A stretch of DNA of 49,254 bases from the NCBI GenBank assembly GCA_016181265.1, contig JACOZP010000001.1, forward strand, positions 1 to 49,254, in the 5' to 3' direction. The notes under the pieces were generated by a model. It had not been told where the DNA came from. It worked only from the letters and a program-made list of their open reading frames with translations, and made no database searches. The translations under genes were made by a program, and so were the position numbers. Each line of letters starts with the position of its first letter. The first letter of the stretch is position 1. The stretch comes from Candidatus Woesearchaeota archaeon (lineage in GTDB: Archaea > Nanobdellota > Nanobdellia > Woesearchaeales > GW2011-AR9). Positions 19,595-28,303 of the stretch are shown here, piece after piece.

Positions 19595-21541
19595 ATGGCT
19601 TTCCAACCAACTTACCAACCCTCTCCTGTTCCAATAGCAGATAAATCTGCCGGTCGAAAACCGCTGGTTATTGCAATCATTACGATCGTAATACTAGTCG
19701 GTCTGACTCTTTCTCTTTTTTTCCTTAATATCAAAACAGCAGGACAGGCGATTAGTATTGGAAAGGCGGGTGCTAGTCAAGCGGGGATTTTTTTAGAGTC
19801 GGGAGCAAGCAAAGAGGTTAATACAAAAATTGATATTCCTGTTAAAGCAAATTTAGGGACGAAAAAGTCTACTTCATTTCAGTTCATGCTTGCTGTTGAT
19901 AATCATTTTACTTATGGTGGCTTTTCTCAAACCCCTTTAATGAATAATCTTGTTGTCGATGGAAATGATGTTAGTGTTATTACAAAAGTAACCTGTGACA
20001 ATGGTGTTTGTAATCAAAATAGTAAAACAGTTATTGTAACGATCAGTTGGTTCTGCGCGGATACGGAGTGTTCTAATGCTTTGACTGGTGATGATGCTGT
20101 TCTGGGAGAGATTTCGTTAGTTGCTAAACAAGTTGGAATGGGCACATTAACGTTTAATCAGTTTGATGTTTATGAGTTGGGGACGGGGAATGATCTTATT
20201 CCAGATAATGGCTATGCATCAAATATTGAAATAACTTCCGCTGGCTGCAGCGCTAGCAATTTGGCGGCTTGTCCTGAACCAGCTTGTACTGCGAATTCAT
20301 GGTATTGGTACGATAATTCTTGTCATCTTACCCAAAAAGCTGGCTGTACTCAAGATACTGAATGTGCAGCAGGTTCTACGTGTCAGGCGGGTACTTGTGT
20401 TGTTGCGGTACCTCCTCTTGATGAAGATGGTGATGGTGTTATTGATACTCTCGATGCTTGTTCAGGTACACCACAAGGTGTAAATGTTGATGCGACTGGC
20501 TGTCCTCCGGGCGGTGCACCCGTCGATTCCTCATTCCCCGTAACAATCATTCTTTCCGATGCAGTGAAGGAAGGATCGTTTAAACTGAAAGGGGTTATGT
20601 ACAAATTAGTTTGGTCTTGGGTTGTTGATACTGATGGGACAGCTGGTTTAACAATAATGAAAGGGTTGTCGCAAGTTAATCTTCCTGGTGGGAATGTCAT
20701 GGGTCTTGGAAAAGAACTGGCCATCGATTTAGACGGAGATCAAGAAGTTGATATCTATCTGAAATCTCTTTCTTTTGATAAGACAAAAGGAGAGAGTATG
20801 TTGATTGTTGGTTTAACGCCGTATGTTGCCCCTGCGGTCTGTGGTGCTAATAATCCAACTCTTTGTAAGAATATTGACGAGTGTCATACCGCTGGCTTAA
20901 ATTGGAATGCAAACCCTGAGTTGGGAACAACTGGTTGTTATACTGCTTGTCCGACTGGTTCGTCAGCAGATGCAAGTCAGAATTGTGTTAAACCTCTTGG
21001 TGCTGCACCTTGTGATAAAAATAATCCTGCAACCTGTACGGTCAAAGTGAATTGTAATCAAGTTGGTTTATTATGGACGGAAGCGACACAAACCTGTTCT
21101 GCTTGTCCAGTTGGGACTTCCTATGATCCTGCAACAGACGTCTGTGTTTCATCTGCTCAAAAGAAAATCCAAATTAATCTGGAAGATGCAGGTAAAGCAG
21201 CTATCGCTAAAGGGGCGAAATTGAAGAAGGGGGATACGTATACCATCAAAGTAATGATTGCTCCGGAAAAAGTATTGCCTGCAGATCACCTTGTCCTTGT
21301 CAAAATCTCCTATGGCTCGGTTGTTAAAACTTCCTTTGTTGACAAGAAATCTCTGGTTGAGGCGGGCGGTGCCGAGAACGTCGAGTTCACTCATGATGTT
21401 GCACCAGACTTTACGGGCGATGTAAAAGTTGATGTCTTTGTCTGGAATAACTGGCCATCAACGACCGGCGTATTTGAAGCCTTGTTACCGGAGGGTGGAA
21501 ATGAGTTGGAGGGCGGAAGTGTCACGTACACTGTTCAATAG
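19595..21541 (+). CDS. Membrane-anchored protein with cohesin-like domain, TSP3-like repeat and Cys-rich modules
   Basis: N-terminal TM (PLVIAIITIVILVGLTLSLFFL); STSFQFMLAVDNHFTYGGF...VLGEISLVAKQVGMGTLTFNQFDVYE; DEDGDGVIDTLDACSGTP. Confidence 0.65.
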   Translation: MAFQPTYQPSPVPIADKSAGRKPLVIAIITIVILVGLTLSLFFLNIKTAGQAISIGKAGASQAGIFLESGASKEVNTKIDIPVKANLGTKKSTSFQFMLAVDNHFTYGGFSQTPLMNNLVVDGNDVSVITKVTCDNGVCNQNSKTVIVTISWFCADTECSNALTGDDAVLGEISLVAKQVGMGTLTFNQFDVYELGTGNDLIPDNGYASNIEITSAGCSASNLAACPEPACTANSWYWYDNSCHLTQKAGCTQDTECAAGSTCQAGTCVVAVPPLDEDGDGVIDTLDACSGTPQGVNVDATGCPPGGAPVDSSFPVTIILSDAVKEGSFKLKGVMYKLVWSWVVDTDGTAGLTIMKGLSQVNLPGGNVMGLGKELAIDLDGDQEVDIYLKSLSFDKTKGESMLIVGLTPYVAPAVCGANNPTLCKNIDECHTAGLNWNANPELGTTGCYTACPTGSSADASQNCVKPLGAAPCDKNNPATCTVKVNCNQVGLLWTEATQTCSACPVGTSYDPATDVCVSSAQKKIQINLEDAGKAAIAKGAKLKKGDTYTIKVMIAPEKVLPADHLVLVKISYGSVVKTSFVDKKSLVEAGGAENVEFTHDVAPDFTGDVKVDVFVWNNWPSTTGVFEALLPEGGNELEGGSVTYTVQ

Positions 21542-22391
21542 ATTTCTTTTTTGGTTTTTTCTTCTTTTATTGATTCCATTAGCGTTAGCTGGAACGACTA
21601 TACAAACGGATGCTAGTTCTTACAAGCCCGGAGAAGCGGTAACGATAAGTGGGGTCTGTAGCTCTCCGTCTGTGCCGGTTGGCTTACGTGCGTTATTAGA
21701 TGGGGAAACAGTTTGGTTTGACCAAGCGATGAGTGATTTACAAAGTCATTATACTAGTCAATTCGTTCCTCCCCAGAAAGGAACGTACATTATTAGTGCT
21801 GCGTGTCAAAGCGATATGGCAGTAACAACACAAGTTACTGTTGCTGATGCTGTTGTTGAACCGATCGATACAAACAATAATGGTGGTTCTCCTGGAGGTG
21901 GTCCAAGCGGGTCTCCTAAGAAGACAACAACTACGCCTATTGCACAAGAATGCGAGGAATCTTGGGCGTGTGGTGAATGGTCCGGCTGCAGCGGTGGGTT
22001 TCAAGTAAGAGATTGCTTTGATGATAATCAGTGCGGTACATTTGCTCTGCAACCAGAAACGAGTAAGTCTTGTTATGTCGCTTCTTCCCAACAACCAACT
22101 CCACAGAAACCGTTCTTCCCGCAAGTAACGCAAGCGGTCAGTTCATTTTGGGATGATTATATGTATTGGGTCATCGGTGTACCTCTTGGTATTCTGCTCT
22201 TAATCTTGTTATTTGTATTATTACGTGCTTTGTTCAGAAAGAAATTAGTTTATGATGAAGCTGAGATCAAAGCATGGGCAAAAAAAGAGAGGATGGCGGG
22301 AACTTCTTTAGAAGATGTAAAAGAAATCGTTCATCAATATACCCATTGGGACAAGAACAAGATTGAAATGATGTTTATTGGTCTGAAGTAG
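21501..22391 (+). CDS. Membrane protein with TSP1-like motif
   Basis: Signal peptide, CEESWACGEWSGCSGGFQVRDCFDDNQCGT, C-terminal TM and cytoplasmic tail. Confidence 0.65.
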   Translation: MSWRAEVSRTLFNRFLFWFFLLLLIPLALAGTTIQTDASSYKPGEAVTISGVCSSPSVPVGLRALLDGETVWFDQAMSDLQSHYTSQFVPPQKGTYIISAACQSDMAVTTQVTVADAVVEPIDTNNNGGSPGGGPSGSPKKTTTTPIAQECEESWACGEWSGCSGGFQVRDCFDDNQCGTFALQPETSKSCYVASSQQPTPQKPFFPQVTQAVSSFWDDYMYWVIGVPLGILLLILLFVLLRALFRKKLVYDEAEIKAWAKKERMAGTSLEDVKEIVHQYTHWDKNKIEMMFIGLK

Positions 22392-22743
22392 GCAGTTCTC
22401 CCTTTACTTCGATTTTTGAGGCGATGATTTCATTTTCTCCTTTATATTTTTGTGTTGTTCCTTGGACAACAACAATATTTCCTTCTTTGAGGAAAATTTC
22501 TTCTTCAGGGAAGATGATGATCTCTGTCGTTTCATGACGGATGCTGTCTAACGTCGCAAAATAAACCGTGTCTTTCTTGACCAGCTTTGTGACAACTCCT
22601 TCCATGCGGATGGGTTTACTTTGTGGCATCTGTTCTATGCTATCGAGTGTTGGAGTTGATGTTTCTTCGGAGAAGACGAATAGTAAGAGTAATCCGACAA
22701 CAGTCACGAGAAGAGAGATTCTGAACAGCATCTTTTCTTGCAT
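22375..22743 (-). CDS. Membrane-anchored OB-fold-like protein
   Basis: N-terminal TM; RMEGVVTKLVKKDTVYFATL...GNIVVVQGTTQKYKGENEIIASKIEV. Confidence 0.6.
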   Translation of the reverse strand: MQEKMLFRISLLVTVVGLLLLFVFSEETSTPTLDSIEQMPQSKPIRMEGVVTKLVKKDTVYFATLDSIRHETTEIIIFPEEEIFLKEGNIVVVQGTTQKYKGENEIIASKIEVKGELPTSDQ

Positions 22744-22842
22744 GGTGCTTTTGTACTTTGCTCTTTCTTAAGTATTCCTATTCTCTACAACTACAATTTA
22801 ATGACCAACAATTTTATATAGTTGGATGAGAATTCTTTTTGT

Positions 22843-23037
22843 ATGGCTCAAGACCGGATAGGTGAGGTGCGTGAACTTCTGTTTCAACTGGAACGGAAGA
22901 TGCGACCTTTGGAATGGGACTTAAACCGGAATCAAATCAATGAGTTCAAGAAAAAAGAACTAGCTCGTCTGAAAGAACAGCAAGGTCAGCTGCAGAATGA
23001 GTTAACTCTATTCAGTCAAGATAATGGGCAGAAATAA
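22843..23037 (+). CDS. Small coiled-coil protein
   Basis: 64-aa charged ORF from ATG 22843; archaeal TATA-like box upstream. Confidence 0.5.
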   Translation: MAQDRIGEVRELLFQLERKMRPLEWDLNRNQINEFKKKELARLKEQQGQLQNELTLFSQDNGQK

Positions 23038-23171
23038 GCTTAAACATTATTGATCTGTATTCCCTTTTTCTAGCGATAGCTTTATAAATTACCTTTATTC
23101 CTTTGTGTATTGCTGAGACCACAATAACGTGTTGACTCAAAAAGGGTCATTTAGTCTCGGGGAGAAAAACA

Positions 23172-23567
23172 ATGGCAGACATAAAATTAGTATTGGGGTT
23201 AAAAGATGGAAAGAGTGTGCAAAAAGAATTGAAAGGCACACAGACGGAAGCTTTACTGGGAAAACGTCTTACCCAAACTGTTTCTGGCGACGTTCTGGGA
23301 TTTCCGGGCTATGAATTTCTCATTACGGGTGGTTCTGATATTTGTGGCTTTCCGATGAGGAAAGGGATTCAGGAAGCACGTAAACGTGTTTTAGTAACTG
23401 GTGGAATTGGCTTCTCTGGTGCAAAACGGGATGGTTCAAAGCAGTTTGGTCTTCTCCGACGAAGAACAGTCTGTGGTGAAGTGATTGTTCCCACGACACA
23501 TCAGGTAAATCTGAAAGTTGTTAAAGAAGGTCCTGCTCCACTTGTGGAAGCAGCGGCGAAGGAATAA
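23172..23567 (+). CDS. rps6e: 30S ribosomal protein S6e
   Basis: GKRLTQTVSGDVLGFPGYEFLITGGSDICGFPMRKGI...RRTVCGEVI. Confidence 0.95.
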   Translation: MADIKLVLGLKDGKSVQKELKGTQTEALLGKRLTQTVSGDVLGFPGYEFLITGGSDICGFPMRKGIQEARKRVLVTGGIGFSGAKRDGSKQFGLLRRRTVCGEVIVPTTHQVNLKVVKEGPAPLVEAAAKE

Positions 23568-23602
23568 ATACTTTTTTATACTTCTTTTTCTTTCTGTTAG
23601 TA

Positions 23603-23761
23603 ATGGTAGATGTTGTTGCTGAATTCAAACATTTTTCAGAATATTTTATTTTTAGGATTGTTAATTTTACACATGTCTCTCTTGCGGAGCAAATTGCCGT
23701 GAGTTGTGTTGGTCTTGGAGTAGTGTTAGTGTTAATCTCATTGATTTTGTTTTTGGTGTAA
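23603..23761 (+). CDS. Small single-TM protein (52 aa), not in the supplied ORF track
   Basis: ATG 23603 to TAA: MVDVVAEFKHFSEYFIFRIVNFTHVSLAEQIAVSCVGLGVVLVLISLILFLV. Confidence 0.45.
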   Translation: MVDVVAEFKHFSEYFIFRIVNFTHVSLAEQIAVSCVGLGVVLVLISLILFLV

Positions 23762-23817
23762 ATGTTATTGGCAATCAAAGCGTGAGTTTTAAATAGTCAG
23801 AAATATTTCTAGAAGTA

Positions 23818-24480
23818 ATGCCAGATATCCTTGACATCATCACTTCCCGTCGGACAATCAAACAATTTCTTCCGAAATTTGTTTCGTGGGAAAATATTGC
23901 GCGTATCTTAGATGCGGGAAGGCATGCACCCAGTTGTGGTAATATCCAAAATTGGAAATTCTTATTGGTCTATGATTCGGGGAAGAAGCAGCAGATTGCG
24001 GAAGCTGCGTTTGAGCAGTATGATATTGCGATGGCTGCAGTCTTAATCATCGTCTGTGCGGAACCTGAAAAAGCAGAACGATATTACGGGTTACGAGGAG
24101 AACGGTTATACACAGTACAAAATTGTGCGGCAGCAGTGCAAAATATGTTATTGGAATCTCATTCTTTAGGTTTAGGAAGTACGTGGATCGGTGCTTTTGA
24201 TGAAGATTCAGTGAAATCGACCTGTGCTATCCCCGAAGAAGTGCGGCCACAGGCGATCGTGGCAGTCGGATACCCTAAAGAAATTCCGGAAAAACCGCCG
24301 AAGTATCCTCTGGAAACAGTGGTCTATTTTGGCTCGTGGAGAAGGAAGATGCGTGATCCGGCGAAATATATGCATGATTATGCTACCATTCTAGCGAGAA
24401 AAGCAGGGGCAGCTAAGGAAGCAATGCAAGGGGCTGTTGAACGAACTTTTTCTGCTGTGAAAGATGTTGTTAAGAAATGA
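23818..24480 (+). CDS. Nitroreductase-family protein
   Basis: TSRRTIKQFLPK...RHAPSCGNIQNWKFLLV...AAAVQNMLLESHSLGLGSTWIGAF. Confidence 0.9.
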   Translation: MPDILDIITSRRTIKQFLPKFVSWENIARILDAGRHAPSCGNIQNWKFLLVYDSGKKQQIAEAAFEQYDIAMAAVLIIVCAEPEKAERYYGLRGERLYTVQNCAAAVQNMLLESHSLGLGSTWIGAFDEDSVKSTCAIPEEVRPQAIVAVGYPKEIPEKPPKYPLETVVYFGSWRRKMRDPAKYMHDYATILARKAGAAKEAMQGAVERTFSAVKDVVKK

Positions 24481-24801
24481 TTAAACAATCTAATAAATAA
24501 CTCTTTAAACATAATTTTCAGTACAGAAAAATATTCTCTACGCTAGAAATGCTTAAATAGTTAACTCTCTTCCAGGAAAACAGGTTTGGTTACATTGTCG
24601 GTCTGGTAAACTGACAACGTGAGAAAAAGGTGGTTTGGTTCTGCGGTAGTAGCTTTTGGTATAAGCTTGGTATAGTAGTTGAACTTGGTAGGTTCTGAGT
24701 GTAGTAATGCTCCACTGGTATATAATACTTTGCGTGCTGTAACATATACATCTGGGGATATAACTGAGGGTGAAAAATACAAATAATTGAGGTGGTGTAA
24801 A

Positions 24802-25869
24802 ATGGATTTTATCGTGGAAAAGGCGCTCAATAATCTCCCTAGCGCAGGAGAATTTGAAGAAATTATGCAGGCTAATATCAAAGTCATTGGTGTTGGCGGC
24901 GCAGGCAACAATATGGTTGGTTGGCTCTATAAGAAAGGGATTAAGGGAGCTGAAATTGTTGCAACCAACACAGATCACCAGCATCTGAATATCACTGGCG
25001 CTGATCGTAAGTTTCTGATTGGAAAAGATTGTACAAAAGGTCTTGGTTGTGGTGGCTTCCCCTCTAAGGGTGCTGAAGCTGCTCAGGAATCGCTGACGCA
25101 GTTGAAAGATTCACTACGTGATTCAGACATGGTTTTTGTCTGTGCAGGTATGGGAGGAGGAACCGGAACAGGTGCTGCTCCTGTCGTCGCTCAAGTTGCA
25201 AAAGATACAGGTGCAATTGTCATCGGAACAGTCACGATGCCATTCAAGATTGAACGAGCGCGCTGTGATAAAGCTGAATTTGGTCTACAACAATTAAGAC
25301 AAGTATCGGATACGGTCATTGTTATTGATAACAACCGCCTGGTTCAAATTGCAGGAAACTTGCCGATCCAACAAGCATTTGCTGTTGCCAACGAATTAAT
25401 CGCGACGATGATCAAAGGTATTGTTGAGACGATCGCTGTACCTTCACTGGTCAACTTAGATTACGCCGATGTTAAAGCTATTATGTCCAATGGTGGTGTA
25501 GCAGCTATCGGTGTCGGAAGTTCAGATACCAATAACCGAGTTGAAGAAGCTGTTAAAGGCGCTCTCTCTAATCCATTGCTGGATATCAGCTATGATGGTG
25601 CGACGGGTGCGTTAATTCACGTAACGGGTGGACCGGATATGACCTTGGATGAAGTTTCTCGTATTGGTGAAATGGTAACTGAGAGCCTTGATGACGATGC
25701 GAACGTTATCTGGGGAGCACGTGTTGCTGATGATATGAAAGGGAAGCTAACTGTCATGACCATTATTACTGGTGTAAACTCACCATGGATATTGGGAAAA
25801 GTCGATGCCAAACGATCAGAGCAGCGCGCACGTTCTCTAAGTAGAGAACTCGGACTAGAACTGGTCTAG
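24802..25869 (+). CDS. ftsZ: Cell division protein FtsZ
   Basis: [33 protein letters not shown] tubulin signature; RBS GAGGTGGT. Confidence 0.97.
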   Translation: MDFIVEKALNNLPSAGEFEEIMQANIKVIGVGGAGNNMVGWLYKKGIKGAEIVATNTDHQHLNITGADRKFLIGKDCTKGLGCGGFPSKGAEAAQESLTQLKDSLRDSDMVFVCAGMGGGTGTGAAPVVAQVAKDTGAIVIGTVTMPFKIERARCDKAEFGLQQLRQVSDTVIVIDNNRLVQIAGNLPIQQAFAVANELIATMIKGIVETIAVPSLVNLDYADVKAIMSNGGVAAIGVGSSDTNNRVEEAVKGALSNPLLDISYDGATGALIHVTGGPDMTLDEVSRIGEMVTESLDDDANVIWGARVADDMKGKLTVMTIITGVNSPWILGKVDAKRSEQRARSLSRELGLELV

Positions 25870-25878
25870 GGATTTTTT

Positions 25879-25910
25879 CCCTTCTTTTATTTTCTTTATT
25901 CAAAGAAGGG
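25879..25910 (+). terminator. Hairpin downstream of ftsZ
   Basis: CCCTTCTTT...AAAGAAGGG, 9-bp perfect stem immediately after the ftsZ stop. Confidence 0.45.
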
Positions 25911-25965
25911 TCTTGCCCATCCTAATTCTTGTACACCACCCCCTGTACGGCTTATGTGGGCAAGA
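25911..25965 (+). other. Second structured hairpin downstream of ftsZ
   Basis: TCTTGCCCA...TGGGCAAGA, 9-bp perfect stem, followed by a T-rich tract. Confidence 0.45.
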
Positions 25966-26063
25966 TTCTTTTTTGTTTTTTAAACTGATATTGGTAAGCA
26001 GTTCATTTACCGGTCTCTTTCTCATTCAGAAACATTCTTATAGCAGTCATATTTTTTAATCTT

Positions 26064-26729
26064 ATGACTCCTCTCACTACTGTTTGTTTTGATATCGGGG
26101 GTGTAGCTAATGTTCGTGATCTTGATGCTGCTGTCCGCTGTGGGCAAGAACGTTGGGGAGAAACATTTACGAGTAGATCACTTCGTACCATCACAAAAGC
26201 GAAAACTCCCGAAAGGGATTATTGGAGAGAATTTCAAAACGGCTCATTTACGATAGAACACTATCTTTTGACAGCTCTTACTCTTGCTGGTTTGCCTTCT
26301 TCATTGGAAGATCAAACTCATTTACAGTTATGCCTCGAGCTTTGGTGTGGCGTAGTTTACGATCCTATTATGAGTTTAAACAAGTCCCTCCAGCAGCGAG
26401 GATATCGTACTGCTGTCTTGAGTAATAATAATCCGCTGATGTATGCCGTGCCTTCTGCTGACCTCGCACGAGATGTTGATGTTGCCATTTCCTCACATGA
26501 AATTGGTGTTTCTAAACCCGATGCACGAGCCTATTGTATTTTATTGGAACGATTGGGTAATCCCCAACCGTCTTCTGTCTTGTTTATTGATGATAAAATA
26601 CAGAACATTATTGGTGCAGAAACTGTCGGTCTGCGGGGTTTTCATTTCCGGAGTAAAGACAGAGGAATGGATGCTGCGTTTGCTGAACTGAAAGGATATC
26701 TCCAACAAGAGAAGATTATTGAAGAATGA
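26064..26729 (+). CDS. HAD-superfamily hydrolase
   Basis: FDIGGV, AVLSNNNP, SKPDARAY, LFIDDKIQNIIGAETVGL. Confidence 0.85.
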   Translation: MTPLTTVCFDIGGVANVRDLDAAVRCGQERWGETFTSRSLRTITKAKTPERDYWREFQNGSFTIEHYLLTALTLAGLPSSLEDQTHLQLCLELWCGVVYDPIMSLNKSLQQRGYRTAVLSNNNPLMYAVPSADLARDVDVAISSHEIGVSKPDARAYCILLERLGNPQPSSVLFIDDKIQNIIGAETVGLRGFHFRSKDRGMDAAFAELKGYLQQEKIIEE

Positions 26730-26744
26730 AAAAGTTTCAATGAA

Positions 26745-27233
26745 TTATTGATGCATCCCTAATAACTTTTGTACTTCTCCATAGACTTGATTAGGATTTT
26801 CAACGAATTGGATAGCGATTCCTCCGCCGACGGTGTATCGTCCGGATCCTTCGTGTCCAGCGGTAACCAATCGGATAGTTCCGGTTCCGAACATTCGATC
26901 CCATACACTTTTCGTGAGCACACAATCGGTTACCTTTTGATAGGAAACTGTTCTTTGGACAATATTAAGAAAACCTTCATAGAATTCTGCTTTTGTTTTG
27001 TAGAAGAGGTAGCGTCGCGCTTTGAGATTCATCAAGCGGAAGAAAAGGGTTAAGCCTATAATAATGATGAAGACAAGAAATCCTATTGCTACTGCACCAG
27101 CCGCACCAAGAGTAACAAAAGCGATCGGGACAGCATATATTGAAATAAAAATACTGAAGATGATTCCAAGAATGATGGTCGGTATCACCGCGACGCTTAA
27201 TTTTGGTTTTAAGATAAAGAGGGGTTGTTGCAT
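26745..27233 (-). CDS. Membrane protein with bacterial-type PH domain
   Basis: TM segments followed by RRYLFYKTKAEFYEGFLNIVQRTVSYQKVTDCVLTKSVWDRMFGTGTIRL. Confidence 0.75.
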   Translation of the reverse strand: MQQPLFILKPKLSVAVIPTIILGIIFSIFISIYAVPIAFVTLGAAGAVAIGFLVFIIIIGLTLFFRLMNLKARRYLFYKTKAEFYEGFLNIVQRTVSYQKVTDCVLTKSVWDRMFGTGTIRLVTAGHEGSGRYTVGGGIAIQFVENPNQVYGEVQKLLGMHQ

Positions 27234-27396
27234 CTTTCTTTTGATTCGCTCATTCTTATTAAATATTTCGTTTCGATTGGGCTCTGTATGGTGTCTCGTT
27301 TGCTCACCCCTGGCTTTCTAGCGACTCTTTCTACGGGTCTGTTTCGAGTCTCTTCAGTAAAGACATTTTAAAAATCAACTCTCTTTTTCTTTTAAC

Positions 27397-28173
27397 ATGA
27401 AACAGACACTTACTGCTCTTTTTGCGAGTCTTGTCCTTGCTCAGGGCTGTTCTTCACCACATGCATTCTTACGTGAACTGTATCCTCAAAGCAAAGAAGC
27501 TCAGCGTCTTACTGTCAACTCTGACGAGAAACAGTTCTTTCGTGTCCGGCATTCTGAAAAGGAGGGGATTTCTGAGATCTCTCACCTTGTTGCAACAGAA
27601 GAATTCGAAGAGGCGTGGATTTATATTCCTAAAGAGGATGAATGGTGGGAGATTGGTCAAGCTTCGTGGAAAGATTCTGTCGGGGTGTATACGGCGTTGA
27701 ATTATTCTCTCCTTGAGCTCCTTGCCGGGGTGAGTGATGAAGTCATTCATTATCATATTCATCCTGAAAAGACGTTGCGTAAATTAAGCACTCCTCCTTT
27801 ACTTCCAGGAACGCCCCCTCCTGCTTTGACTTTAACAGAATGGGCACTTCCTTCAGATATTGACCTTTATTCTTCTCTGGTTCAATCCTGTGATGTCGCT
27901 TCTCATTTTCCTGGCAAAAAAATTCGCTTTAAAGTCGCTTCTCCTGCGGGAATCGTTGAATATGCGCCGGTGAAGAGTACGTTTGAAGAGATATGTTCTC
28001 GGGATTTTCCAAAGCGCCATCGTGCTTTTCGTGATGCTGTAAATCAGACGGTTTTAGGCTTAAGCTTTAATTTTACAGATGTCTCTCGAAAACTTGTGGA
28101 TGGTCGGGAAGTAGATACTCCGACTGTTATCTATCAAGGGGATTATTTTTCCTATACTTTTACGAGATATTGA
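27397..28173 (+). CDS. Putative lipoprotein/secreted protein
   Basis: N-terminal hydrophobic segment ending LAQGCSS (lipobox-like). Confidence 0.5.
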   Translation: MKQTLTALFASLVLAQGCSSPHAFLRELYPQSKEAQRLTVNSDEKQFFRVRHSEKEGISEISHLVATEEFEEAWIYIPKEDEWWEIGQASWKDSVGVYTALNYSLLELLAGVSDEVIHYHIHPEKTLRKLSTPPLLPGTPPPALTLTEWALPSDIDLYSSLVQSCDVASHFPGKKIRFKVASPAGIVEYAPVKSTFEEICSRDFPKRHRAFRDAVNQTVLGLSFNFTDVSRKLVDGREVDTPTVIYQGDYFSYTFTRY

Positions 28174-28303
28174 TGACTCTGAAGTGTTAGTTCTGTTTAG
28201 TCTTAGTGAGCGCGTTCTTTCTTCGTTCTAGTTTTTGATGCCTAAGCTAAACAATTTCCCGCCGACCAAATGTTTATAAAATCTCTCTTGTTTCTATCAT
28301 TTT

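Noticed and set aside
24553-24984. Minus-strand ORFs of 143 and 116 aa upstream of and overlapping ftsZ
   Set aside because: They overlap the ftsZ 5' end and promoter region, and their composition looks like antisense noise.
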